A stretch of DNA of 64,000 nucleotides. Origin: Apoda limacodes. Its lineage: Eukaryota; Arthropoda; Insecta; Lepidoptera; Limacodidae. This document shows, piece by piece, positions 1 through 11,182 of this stretch. Where the stretch lies: assembly GCA_946406115.1 (NCBI GenBank), contig OX291540.1, forward strand, positions 6,134,563 to 6,198,562, in the 5' to 3' direction. Both the position numbers and the translations under genes were made by a program. Every line of letters begins with the position of its first letter. Within the stretch, counting starts at the first letter, position 1. The notes below the pieces were generated by a model. The model ran no database searches and was not told the DNA's origin. It worked only from the letters and a program-made list of their open reading frames with translations.

Positions 1-66
1 GGGGAATGTTACGCAAGTACACATGTTCGAAGATGAGATCGTCGCACAACGCCGCCGTGTGGAAAG
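1..66 (+). CDS. candidate 3' part of an exon cut by the window edge
   Basis: A frame starting at base 2 is open from the window edge to a TAG at 146-148. The first ~65 bases are clearly richer in G+C than what follows and encode a charged, protein-like stretch containing MFEDEIVAQRRRVE. At 66-71 the sequence GTATGA follows GAAA, an acceptable 5' splice donor, and the DNA turns AT-rich at once. I do not recognise the protein. It could be a real exon end or a chance open frame; only the left neighbour sequence could tell. Confidence 0.22.
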
Positions 67-442
67 TATGATAATAAAAAAAATACAAATATTAGACAGT
101 CTTCAAGAACCCAATAAAAGTAAATATAAACTTTACGCACCTACATAGAACATTGAGCAGTTTTCTTCTCCTCGAAGTCAAATGCCAAAAATTTGCAGAC
201 AATTATTGCACTGTTATACCAATGCCTTAAAATGCAGAGACCTCGCACACCACGTGTTTATAGGTCCCTGCAGATGGGCGAAGGGGCAGTACGAGATACG
301 GCACCAGCGCATGCGCCATAGTTGCCTCGTCCAAATGAATGTATAACTTTTCTTGTGAGTGACTGTTCAGCTGCGTAAACTAGCGCTCGCCAAGTCTCAT
401 CTTAGGTGGCGCGCACTATTACATTTAGTATTGGAGGGGGAC

Positions 443-759
443 ATTAGTGTGAAAACTTAAAAAACTCGTCCAAAATATTACCAGACCTAATCACGCTTCA
501 ACCACTGGACGGATCGGGATAAAACTTGGCATACATATAGGTTAGGTCCTGGAATAGCATATAGGCTACTTTTTATCTCTAAAAATTCAAAAGTTCCTGC
601 TGGTATAACTATAACAGAGTTAAACGAACTATTGCTGCACCTATAGCATGCTATAGCAATTCATTGGTCTAACTAATTAATTAATTAATTGGAGTTAATT
701 AAGGAGTTCCACGCCGATAACCAATTTAGGGCGGGCCGAAAACCAATTTTCACACTAAT
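443..759. mobile_element. small inverted-repeat element (MITE-like)
   Basis: ATTAGTGTGAAAA at 443-455 is mirrored by its reverse complement at 747-759, with TA next to each end if the termini are read as GTGTGAAAA. The inside carries the CCACTGGACGGATCGGGAT type sequence common in lepidopteran dispersed repeats and a (TTAA)n-like patch near 676-705. There is no coding potential. The superfamily is uncertain and the terminal repeats are short. Confidence 0.4.
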
Positions 760-817
760 AAAACAAATAGCCACTCACAAAGCGGTTGCAGAGGCTCCAC
801 TCGTGAATGCTTAGGTT

Positions 818-1542
818 CAGAGGCGGCTCGTCCTAAGGAGCGCTGGTGTAATAATTATCTACTTAAGAAACAATATATTTAGATTTTACTTAAAATAATT
901 AATTATTATGCTTCTATTACTCTTTACGTTAAAAATCATTTAACTAAAACATGCTGTACACACACAGTTAACTAAAGATTTAGTATGGAATTGCACTGAG
1001 TAGACTGTGTTACTAAGTGGAGCGCTATCAATTGTGCTCCTATGAAACGAATTTCAGTACAGAGACTTAAAGCTAAAATCCACAAGTGTGAAAGAGAAAT
1101 TTCGAAACAGTCTCACACGTGAAACAGAAGATTTTGTATGAAATATTAACAAAATGGGGCGCGCCGCTCCTAGCCCGACCGGGGCGCTGGCGCGCTGTTG
1201 TCGCTCTTACCTATCACAACAAATGTTTTAGTTCGTGCGCGAGTTTTTGATTAACAAATTGAATAAGTACAAACCTACATAAACATTACAGTTTGTTTAT
1301 TTTCTAATAAGTAATTATAGCAAAGTAAAATGTGACTATTGTGATGTGATTAAAAAGTGCTAAAAGATTTAAGTAACTCAGTTTGAAATAAAGACAAAGG
1401 GTCACAAAATGTGACACGAAAGCATACACGCTCGACGCGCGTTTGTAAAAGCATAATAAAAGGTTAGCATTTAATAAGCAATTCCTCTTTTGTTTTTGTT
1501 TTTTAGTGAACACCCATTAAAAGTTGTCACGAGCCGCCTCTG
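818..1542. mobile_element. non-autonomous hAT element with intact ends
   Basis: The termini are perfect 14-bp inverted repeats, CAGAGGCGGCTCGT at 818-831 and its complement at 1529-1542. They are flanked by the exact 8-bp direct repeat CTTAGGTT at 810-817 and 1543-1550. A CAG start and an 8-bp target duplication are the hallmarks of the hAT superfamily. The 725-bp body has no transposase frame, so it would depend on an enzyme supplied elsewhere. A GC-rich core at 1153-1197 stands out from the AT-rich remainder. Exact ends and duplication suggest a fairly recent insertion. Confidence 0.87.
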
Positions 1543-1629
1543 CTTAGGTTGTGGGATAATCATATCAATGTATTACGTAGGGACTTAATTATGGTGTCCT
1601 TTCAGATAGCAGTTATAAAAAGGCCGGTA

Positions 1630-1742
1630 ACAAGTTACAAGTGCCTCTGATATTACGAGCGTCCTAAGGCTACAGAAATCAATGAAGATCAGGCGGGCCG
1701 TATGGTTGTTTTACACTTTATAGTATAAAAACCGTTTTATTA
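1630..1742 (+). repeat. degenerate 3' tail of a non-LTR retrotransposon
   Basis: The order of short blocks (GCGTCC, AAGGCTAC, ATCAGGCGGGCCGTATG, then GTTGTTTTACA and a GTATAAAA end) matches the tail that follows the reverse transcriptase remnant at 22745-22845. Several mismatches show it is old. No coding sequence remains. Confidence 0.45.
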
Positions 1743-2504
1743 GCTACAAATAGTCGTAGACACTATCAAACTAACGCAAAGTAAACAAATCATTGACTGT
1801 TACGAGTATATTATACATACATAATAATTTACTAACATCCAAGTTAACTATTTACAATGTAAATAAAACAATCCTACGTTATTTAAAAGTAATACAATAT
1901 ACCTACTTGTACATTATACAAACTGTTATCGCAAAAGTACGAAAACGCATGTTGTGTTAATACAGCACTAGTGTCGTTCACACACCCTGGATCTAGTACG
2001 TTGTCCGCCCGCCCTATCTAGTTGCGAACCGCCTATAACGGGAGAATGCCTACGTTATATTGTGATGCACGATAGTTTCGCGTGAGCTTACGGCTTTAAT
2101 CATATTACCGGTGCCTAGGTTATCAAAACGAGTCAGCTATGGCGTTGGAAACTATACGATACGAACAATGTTAAGCATTTAGTAACCAACTATATTTTAC
2201 TTAAGCCTAAATTTATTTTGCTGTCATATCGATTTATGTCTTCTTAACTTGGAAGGATTATGACTGTGAACGCATTGAACAGTACTTAAGCAAAACACGC
2301 ATTTTATATATAAACGTTTGTGGCAACGTTTGATAAAATATAGTTATAACTATAAAATAAAATGAAATAATAATAAAAAATATAAAATAATTATTAATAA
2401 GTATAGAGTACAATAAATCAAAATAATTTTAAAAATAAGTGATGTGAAAGAAGTGCTTGTCGTACACGCATTAAGTTAAGTTAGGTTTTTAGTTTTAGGT
2501 TGCG
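1743..2504. other. AT-rich stretch, nothing recognised
   Basis: No convincing reading frame, RNA gene or repeat boundary is visible. A few GC-richer words near 1990-2120 have no identifiable meaning. Confidence 0.5.
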
Positions 2505-2745
2505 TAATTTTTTTTATATACCACTAAGGCAAACAAGCTAATTGTCCGCTTGATTGTAAGCAGTCGCCGCAACCTATAAATGTTAGCAACAACAAAGGCG
2601 TCACTCGCGCGTTGACAACCCTTTAAAAATCTTAAAACTTGCTTCTAGAAGAACCACATATTGTAGTCCTTAGAGAAATCCTTCGCAGGGAGCTCATCCC
2701 ACAACCTAAGCGTTCGCGGAAAAAACTGAACTGAACACTACTGTT
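2505..2745 (-). mobile_element. 5'-truncated non-LTR retrotransposon copy
   Basis: Read on the minus strand, this holds the last part of the ORF (CGCGAACGCTTAGGTTGTGG, then AGCTCCCTGCGAAGG and CTCTAAGGACTACAATATG) followed by the 3' tail with GCTTGTTTGCC and a GTGGTATATAAAA end. The same order occurs at 22570-22845, which includes reverse transcriptase, so the family is secure. The copy keeps only ~240 bp, as expected from incomplete target-primed reverse transcription. Confidence 0.7.
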
Positions 2746-4984
2746 TTAGATTAGATTTCTAAAAACTTATGAACCGATTTTTTTCAAACTAGTTTTCGTT
2801 GGAAGTATTTAACACGCCCTATAATCTTGATTTTTTGAAAAACACATTCCGTTTGTTATATTATTAGGGTGCAAAACGAACGGTTGACTTACACACAATA
2901 CAATAATCCCACAAAAAGTACAATAAACAATAAAAATGTAACGGCAGTTTAATAAATATACTCCAAAAAGACGATATGGGGTCTAAATAGTAGAAAAAGT
3001 GACCAAAATAACGAAATTGATCGTAAACAAACGGTTCAAAGTTTGAAACAGATAATACCAAAATTTTGAACAACAAACAGAAGACAGGTGAAAATAGTGA
3101 ATATTTATTGTAAAATGAGTACAAAGTGCGTTAGTTTTCGGTAGAAAAAAATAATAAGAAATAATTATTAATTACTAACGGATGAGCCCAAAATCGGGAC
3201 AATGTCAAGTGCCAAAGAAATTCAAACTGGACGTGTCCATAAACTTCTGAAAATCGGAATGTCCTGCGTAAATCAGTACACCTGGCAGCCCTAGCTCCGG
3301 CATACAGAAGGAGTGCCATGACGAAACTATAAGGGTTTTCGATTTTGCCATTTGGCTACGAAACCCTGAAAACTAACTTCAATGAAGTACGAGTATAATT
3401 GAGTAAAACAAATAAATAAACCTAATAATAAAGCAAATATGACTTCTATTAAATGTATTCTGTAAATAAGAAAAACTTGGTGCTCTTTTATATAGTATAA
3501 TAATATTGTATTAAAGTCACAATATTATAAAATAAAGTACAAAAAATACTCTTAGCAATAACTTTAGAAGCAGTTTTCTGTAGAATTTCATACACCCTTA
3601 ATTCAGTCTACTGATCTATGTCAAATTTACACCCACACGTGTTAGTACTGGAAAATATATATTATTGCTTTGCTACAAGATATAAAAGCGAACAATCGAT
3701 ACGAAATTTATTAGAGAAATTTTATTAGAGAATCTTCTAAATGTATTTTTACCCAGAATAAATTCCTCACTTACCTGCACATAATAGTTATTTACTCCTT
3801 AACAAAATAACATAACTTATTTATTTGAAATATAAAGTATTTTTTTGAAAAGCTATTCATAATACAAGCAAAATAATTGCAGTTTGAGATATTGGCGCTT
3901 GAGATGTAGTATAATGGATTTATTTGGTTTCTATATTGTTCTCTTTGATATCTGTACCTATATATACTCAACTGCACATTGCGATGTATTGACTGAGACA
4001 CTGTGCTAAGACTGATTGACTGACTTATTGCGGAGCTGAAACTCTTAAGTCAAGAATGATTAAATTTGGACAGTGGTTTAGTAGGTATTGTCCTATATTG
4101 TAAGCATCTAATTCATTCCCTTATGAGACAAATTAGGGGAAAGTTTATAGGTATGTAGGTAAGTCCAATACGTTTCTAAAGACTACATACAAGTAACGTT
4201 GAAGCTTAAGTTTTTATGGTAATAACCCAGGGCCTCGATTTTCACATTCCAGTCACGCACTTGTCGAGGTGCTTCCAAGTAATCAAGAGTTTCGGGCAAC
4301 TAACTAACTACAGCGACTTCAACCTTAACTAAGTTATTTCTTGGTAAGTTTTGTGACTCGTTAGAGATTACCTTTAGACATGATTGGCAGATTATGATAC
4401 TTTTTTAAAACGTGACTAGCTAACTAGCTAGATATTACAAATAAATTAATAACAGTTAAATATAAAACAGTAAGTTATTATAGTACGCTAAGTCAGTAAT
4501 ATATATTTCTAAGCAGGACTCCTGCCGGAACCGCGAGGCGAGGGCGTTATAGAGCCGAGTGATGTAATAGTAATGAACATGAATGAATAATGACCAATGC
4601 TCATGCGTTGCATACTGCATTTTTCAACACACTTGCAAGAAAAATATAAAACCCAACAAATTAAGTTAAGGCGAATATTTAAAAAAATGACCCAAATATT
4701 TTTTTACGCGCATCCCACTCGCAAAAGTAACACTAGGCAGCGAGGCGGATTCTTAAGCCCGTCATACCTATAATATACAATTAATATGTCAAAATATCAA
4801 AACAAAACTAAATTATATTTATAGCTGCGTGTGTATACAGTGTATAAAATATACAGTTATATGCCTTGCCATAATTTGTATTAATAATTAGTATAGCTCT
4901 GTGTGCGATAGACTTTACACAACTCGAACACTAGTTTCCATAGTGACTGACCTCATTTATTAGAAGTTACACAATAACAAAAAA
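2746..4984. other. AT-rich stretch, mostly unrecognised
   Basis: Open frames here are short and not protein-like. A partial dispersed repeat (3317-3374) is listed separately. The word CAGGGCCTCGATT at 4229 also opens the inverted-repeat element at 34186, but I could not find a matching second end here. Confidence 0.45.
3317..3374 (+). repeat. 3' end of a lepidopteran dispersed repeat
   Basis: The block CATGACGAA..CTATAAGGGTTTTCG..TTTGCCATTTGGCTACG..AACCCTGAAAA matches the 3' end of the copy at 46122-46778. Only the tail is present. Confidence 0.6.
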
Positions 4985-5173
4985 ATCGGCCAAGTGCGAG
5001 TCGGACTCGCGCACAAAGGGTTACGTACCATTATCCATAAAAACGGCAAAAAATCACGTTTGTTGGATTTAGGGTTCATGAGATACAGCCTGCTGACAGA
5101 CAAACGGATGGACAGCTGAGTCTTAGTAATAGGGTCCCGTTTTTTACTCTTTGGGTACGGAATCTTAAAAACG
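4985..5173 (+). repeat. lepidopteran SINE-like dispersed repeat
   Basis: It begins TCGGCCAAGTGCGAGTCGG and ends GGGTACGGAATCTTAAAAA. The head loosely resembles tRNA A-box and B-box promoter words, and the AGGGTTACGTACC near the head is nearly the reverse complement of the end, so the transcript could close into a stem. Internally deleted relative to the 46122 copy. A family of this sequence is widespread in moths and butterflies; its exact class (SINE or MITE) is not settled by this sequence. Confidence 0.7.
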
Positions 5174-6243
5174 CACCAACAACATTTTTTATATAGGTAC
5201 ACATATGTATATAAAAATATGCAATGAATTAGCTGATTTAATTTTTAATATAGCAGTAGTATGAATTATATTAACAGCAGTTGAATTTAACAACTTTGGG
5301 AGCCAATAAATAACTCCCAAAATTCATACATACATTTTAGAGAAAAAGTTGCATATTTTTTAAATATACAACAAGGTCGAAATTATTTTATTACCGGGTT
5401 CAATGTAGGACAAGCTCCCCTTATTTTTTTTTAATTTCAGTAAGAAAATGCATGACGGTTTACATAACACACCTTTCATGTCGCAGGCATAAGCACGTTC
5501 TTTTTGAAAAATAATTATAAACAATAAATCAAGGTATTGGAATATTATACAACAAAAAAAAACAAATTTGGTTTCAGTAGTTTTATATTTCATAAAAAGG
5601 TGTAAGACTCTGTCAACAAACCGTTTATAGTACTACCGTAGGTACTGACTAGTGTGATTCCCAAGAACTGTCATCTAGGAATTCCTGGAATTCTGCCTGT
5701 ACTCGCTCTCGGAAAATACAGTTTCAAAGGCGAGAAGTCGAAAAGGCGAGAAATTGTTGAGTACTGAGAAGTGGCTATTGACAGATTGTCTTTTGCCGTG
5801 TGGATGCGAGGCAACTTTAAACGGAAGTATATTAACTGCGACAGACACTAAATTGAAATGAAAATGAATGAAAAATAATAAATTACATAAATAAATCGTC
5901 AACAGTAATTAATCAATTCGCAAATTCGTATGCTCTGAAAGAAGCAAGACATTTAGCATTTAAAAAAAAAAAAAACAAATTATTTGTTTTTCTTACAATT
6001 TTGTTAATAGTTATAATCAAAAAATACATTATTTTTAAATGATTTTGAATTGAAGCTTCATTGGTAATCAAATCCGAGTACCTATACCGATTGTGGCGGG
6101 TTTTAGACAACTCCCGTGGTTGGTAGGTACATGTAACCTCTTTTACAAGTAGACACCATTATACATTATGACTTTGGGAGCCAGGAGGTAGGTAACCTTT
6201 GCCTGTTACCGATAACCTTATTTTATTGGTTTGTTACCGATAA
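5174..6243. other. AT-rich stretch, nothing recognised
   Basis: Only short non-descript open frames occur. TTACCGATAA is repeated near 6208 and 6236. No element ends or RNA genes are seen. Confidence 0.45.
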
Positions 6244-6880
6244 TATAATCATATTTTTTTGTGCAGGAGACGATTTTGTTTGGATATGCTGAAGACAAAT
6301 CCCAGCGTTCCAAATATTCATCCGAAAATTATTCAGGAGTGTTGTCGAAGTCAACGTTTAGATGAAATGTCTGTGAAGTTAGCACCCCAATTCGCAGCAC
6401 CCCCGAATTTAGGGTGAGTTCTGGGTCCTTTTACAATAGTTCTAGAGTTCCCGACGGGGTGCAATGATAGTTCTGCCCTTGGGGGGACAGAATTTAAAAA
6501 AAAAAATGGGGTGCTAACTTCATGCCGCACCCCTTTTTCTTCAAAAAATAGTTCTGTATTTTTTTTTAGGTCGTCCTACAATAGTTCTAGAGTTCCTGAA
6601 GCATTTCACGAATAGTTCTGCAAAAATTCAAAAGATATGATTTTTTTTCGGAAAATAACATTTTTAAACGACCCAATCCACACACGAGCTAATATAACCG
6701 GTCTAATTGGTTAAAATCGACATCAATATGAATAGACACTCGGTACAAATGTTGAAAGGTATGTTACGTGAGCGAAGTAAGGGAAATAAATAATATTATT
6801 AAAAATCACCATTTGCCAATTTCACGGTTACATAAATTTCTTAAATTATAGGTATCTTGAAATAATCATAACAAAACGAA

Positions 6881-9386
6881 AGTTCTGATCAGCACCCCGA
6901 GAGTTCTGCATCTTATTGCGATTCTTTACTCCAGGGAAACCAAAATATCAGATGTATTTCCAAAAAAACGTTGCACTATTCGCTAAAACTGCATCTAGTG
7001 ATAAAAGTGGGAGTCTCGCATCTAGAAGCAGTTCTTTCAGAGTTCTGATCAGCACCCCGAGAGTTCTGCACGCGAATGGCACTCCTGAATTCGAAAACAA
7101 CAAAAAACAGAAGAATTGTTCGGTTAAATTTGCAGAATGCAAAAAAAACTGCTTCCAAGGTGATAAATCTTAGTTTTGACTGAGAGGAAAAAAAATTTTT
7201 TTTGAGAGTTCTGATCAGCACCCCGAAAGTTCTGCATCTTATTGCGGTTCTTTACACCAGAGAAACCAAAATACCAGATATATTTGCAAAAACAACGTTG
7301 CACTATTCGCTAAAACTGCATGTAGTGATAAAAGTGGTAGTATCGCATCTAGAGGCAGTTCTGTCAGAGTTCTGATCAGCACCCCGAGAGTTCTGCACGC
7401 GAATGGCACTCATGAATCCGAAAACAGCAAAAGTCAGAAAAATTGTTCGGTTAAATTTGCATTGCATGCAAAAAACTGCATCGAAGGAGGTAAATCTTAG
7501 TTTTGACTGAGAGGAAGAGAGGTTTTTTCAGAGTTCTGATCAGCACCCCGAGAGTTCTCCAGAGAAACCAAAATACCAGATATATTTGCAAAAACAACGT
7601 AGCACTATTCGCGAAAACTGCATGTAGTGATAAAAGTGGGAGTATCGCATCTAGAGGCAGTTTTGTCAGAGTTCTGATCAGCACCCCGAGAGGTCTGTAC
7701 GCGAATAGCACTCTTGCATTCGAAAACAACAAAAGTCAGTAAAATTGTGCGGTTAAATTTGCATTGCATGCAAAAAACTGCATCTAAGGAGGTAAATCTT
7801 AGTTTTGACTGAGAGGAAGAGAGGTTTTTTCAGAGTTCTGATCAGCACCCCGAGAGTTCTGCATCTTATTGCGATTCTTTACTCCAGAGAAACCAAAATA
7901 CCAGATATATTTGCAAAAGCAACGTTGCACTATTCGCTAAAACTGCATGTAGTGATAAAAGTGGTAGTATCGCATCTAGAGGCAGTTCTGTCAGAGTTCT
8001 GATCAGCACCCCGAGAGTTCTGCACGCGAATGGCACTCATGAATCCGAAAACAGCAAAAGTCAGAAAAATTGTTCGGTTAAATTTGCATTGCATGCAAAA
8101 AACTGCATCGAAGGAGGTAAATCTTAGTTTTGACTGAGAGGAAGAGAGGTTTTTTCAGAGTTCTGATCAGCACTCCGAGAGTTCTGCATCTTATTGCGGT
8201 TCTTTACACCAGAGAAACCAAAATACCAGATATATTTGCAAAAACAACGTAGCACTATTCGCGAAAACTGCATGTAGTGATAAAAGTTGGAGTATCGCAT
8301 CTAGAGGCAGTTTTGTCAGAGTTCTGATCAGCACCCCGAGAGGTCTGTACGCGAATAGCACTCTTGCATTCGAAAACAACAAAAGTCAGTAAAATTGTGC
8401 GGTTAAATTTGCATTGCATGCAAAAAACTACATCGAAGGAGGTAAATCTTAGTTTTGACTGAGAGGAAGAGAGGTTTTTTCAGAGTTCTGATCAGCACCC
8501 CGAGAGTTCTGCATCTTATTGCGATTCTTTACTCCAGAGAAACCAAAATACCAGATATATTTGCAAAAGCAACGTTGCACTATTCGCTAAAACTGCATGT
8601 AGTGATAAAAGTGGTAGTATCGCATCTAGAGGCAGTTCTGTCAGAGTTCTGATCAGCACCCCGAGAGTTCTGCACGCGAATGGCACTCATGAATCCGAAA
8701 ACAGCAAAAGTCAGAAAAATTGTTCGGTTAAATTTGCATTGCATGCAAAAAACTGCATCGAAGGAGGTAAATCTTAGTTTTGACTGAGAGGAAGAGAGGT
8801 TTTTTCAGAGTTCTGATCAGCACTCCGAGAGTTCTGCATCTTATTGCGGTTCTTTACACCAGAGAAACCAAAATACCAGATATATTTGCAAAAACAACGT
8901 AGCACTATTCGCGAAAACTGCATGTAGTGATAAAAGTGGGAGTATCGCATCTAGAGGCAGTTTTGTCAGAGTTCTGATCAGCACCCCGAGAGATCTGTAC
9001 GCGAATAGCACTCTTGCATTCGAAAACAACAAAAGTCAGTAAAATTGTGCGGTTAAATTTGCATTGCATGCAAAAAACTGCATCGAAGGAGGTAAATCTT
9101 AGTTTTGACTGAGAGGAAGAGAGGTTTTTTCAGAGTTCTGATCAGCACCCCGAGAGTTCTGCATCTTATTGCGATTCTTTACTCCAGAGAAACCAAAATA
9201 CCAGATATATTTGCAAAAACAACGTTGCACTATTCGCTAAAACTGCATGTAGTGATAAAAGTGGTAGTATCGCATCTAGAGGCAGTTCTGTCAGAGTTCT
9301 GATCAGCACCCCGAGAGTTCTGTACGCGAATAGCACTCTTGCATTCGAAAACAACAAAAGTCAGTAAAATTGTGCGGTTAAATTTT
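6881..9386 (+). repeat. left-arm tandem array, 8 units of ~325 bp
   Basis: AGTTCTGATCAGCACCCC (sometimes AGCACTCC) recurs 16 times, starting near 6881, 7041, 7207, 7368, 7532, 7670, 7834, 7994, 8159, 8320, 8484, 8644, 8809, 8970, 9134 and 9294. Two sites, spaced ~160 and ~165, make one unit. Sites at 7834, 8484 and 9134 are exactly 650 apart with almost identical sequence between them, so the inner part of the array has grown as 650-bp dimers. One unit is shortened near 7550, where the segment after the motif is missing. Confidence 0.93.
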
Positions 9387-9892
9387 TATTAATATATCCT
9401 TGTTTTATTGGTTAAATTTGCAAAAAACGGGATTCTAACACATGGAAACGTCATTTTTTTTCAATTTGGCGAGAAAAAAATCTTTTCTTGGTCGTGATTG
9501 ACGCTTTTCAATCGCGAGATGAAATTCTGTTATTCATTTTTCCTGTGTGTTTAAGAATTAGATTTCTGAAGGGTCGGCAACGCGCGAGTGATACCCCTGG
9601 TGTTGCAAGCGTCCATAGGCTACGGTAACCGCATACCATCAGGCGGACCGTAAGCTTGTTTTCCACCATAGTGGTATTAAAAAAAAACCTTCCTTATACA
9701 TCCAGCTACTACTACTATTTTGTGGTTGTCTCATCGGTCCAACGAGCTATAGGTCAATCAGTCCATTGAACGCGTCGTTTTACGCTTTGGCTTCTGGTAT
9801 GAATCAATATCCACCATAGTCCCCTTCCCCACTACTACTTCAGCGCATTGGACCAGCGGGACCTAAGCCTTCTTTTAGAAGGAGAGGCGTTA
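9387..9892. other. spacer between the foldback arms
   Basis: About 500 bp without an inverted partner. It contains a non-LTR 3' tail (9551-9686) and otherwise unrecognised sequence, with a short local stem CCTTCTTTTAGAAGG at 9869. No transposase is present. This is the loop of the predicted hairpin. Confidence 0.6.
9551..9686 (+). mobile_element. non-LTR retrotransposon 3' end inside the foldback spacer
   Basis: GGGTCGGCAACGCGCGAGTG, then GGTGTTGCAAGCGTCCATAG, CATCAGGCGGACCGTAAGC and GTGGTATTAAAAAA match the tail of the reverse transcriptase pseudogene at 21800-22845 closely. It is better preserved than the copies at 1630 and 2505. Confidence 0.75.
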
Positions 9893-11182
9893 ATTTTCTT
9901 CCTCTCAGTCAAAATTAAGATTTACCTCCTTCGATGCAGTTTTTTTGCATTCTGCAAATTTAACCGAACAATTTTACTGACTTTTGTTGTTTTCGAATGC
10001 AAGAGTGCTATTCGCGTACAGAACTCTCGGGGTGCTGATCAGAACTCTGACAGAACTGCCTCTAGATGTGATGCTCCCACTTTTATCACTACATGCAGTT
10101 TTCGCGAATAGTGCAACGTTGTTTTTGCAAATATATCTGGTATTTTGGTTTCTCTGGAGTAAAGAATCGCAATAAGATGCAGAACTCTCGGGGTGCTGAT
10201 CAGAACTCTGAAAAAACCTCTCTTCCTCTCAGTCAAAACTAGGATTTACCTCCTTCGATGCAGTTTTTTGCATGCAATGCAAATTTAACCGCACAATTTT
10301 ACTGACTTTTGTTGTTTTCAAATGCAAGAGTGCTATTCGCGTACAGAACTCTCGGGGTGCTGATCAGAACTCTGACAAAACTGCCTCTAGATGCGATACT
10401 CCCACTTTTATCACTACATGCAGTTTTAGCGAATAGTGCAACGTTGTTTTTGCAAATATATCTGGTATTTTGGTTTCTCTGAAGTAAAGAATCGCAATAA
10501 GATGTAGAACTCTCGGGGTGCTGATCAGAACTCTGAAAAAACCTCTCTTCCTCTCAGTCAAAACTAGGATTTACCTCCTTCGATGCAGTTTTTTGCATGC
10601 AATGCAAATTTAACCGCACAATTTTACTGACTTTTGTTGTTTTCGAATGCAAGAGTGCTATTCGCGTACAGAACTCTCGGGGTGCTGATCAGAACTCTGA
10701 CAGAACTGCCTCTAGATGCGATGCTCCAACTTTTATCACTACATGCAGTTTTCGTGAATAGTGCAACGTTGTTTTTGCAAATATATCTGGTATTTGGGTT
10801 AATTTGGTGTAAAGAACTGCAATAAGATGCAGAACTCTCGGGGTGCTGATCAGAACTCTGAAAAAAAAATTTTTTCCTCTCAGTCAAAACTAAGATTTAC
10901 CTCCTTCGATGCAGTTTTTTGCATGCAATGCAAATTTAACCGAACAATTCTTCTGTTTTTTGTTGTTTTCGAATTCAGGAGTGCCATTCGCGTGCAGAAC
11001 TCTCGGGGTGCTGATCAGAACTCTGAAAGAACTGCCTCTAGATGCGAGACTCCCACTTTTATCACTAGATGCAGTTTTAGCGAATAGTGCAACGTTTTTT
11101 TGGAAATACATCTGATATTTTGGTTTCCCTGGAGTAAAGAATCGCAATAAGATGCAGAACTCTCGGGGTGCTGATCAGAACT
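9893..11182 (-). repeat. right-arm tandem array, 4 units of ~325 bp
   Basis: The reverse complement motif GGGGTGCTGATCAGAACT occurs eight times, starting near 10029, 10190, 10354, 10514, 10679, 10840, 11004 and 11164. The sequence is the inverted counterpart of the left array, at half its length. It carries few differences from the left arm, so the arms are young or have been homogenised. Confidence 0.92.

Noticed and set aside
6916..11147. Many 60-90-codon frames in the foldback arrays, repeated with near-identical protein
   Set aside because: They are present on both strands at each unit, overlap each other and follow DNA repeat boundaries. No protein motif.
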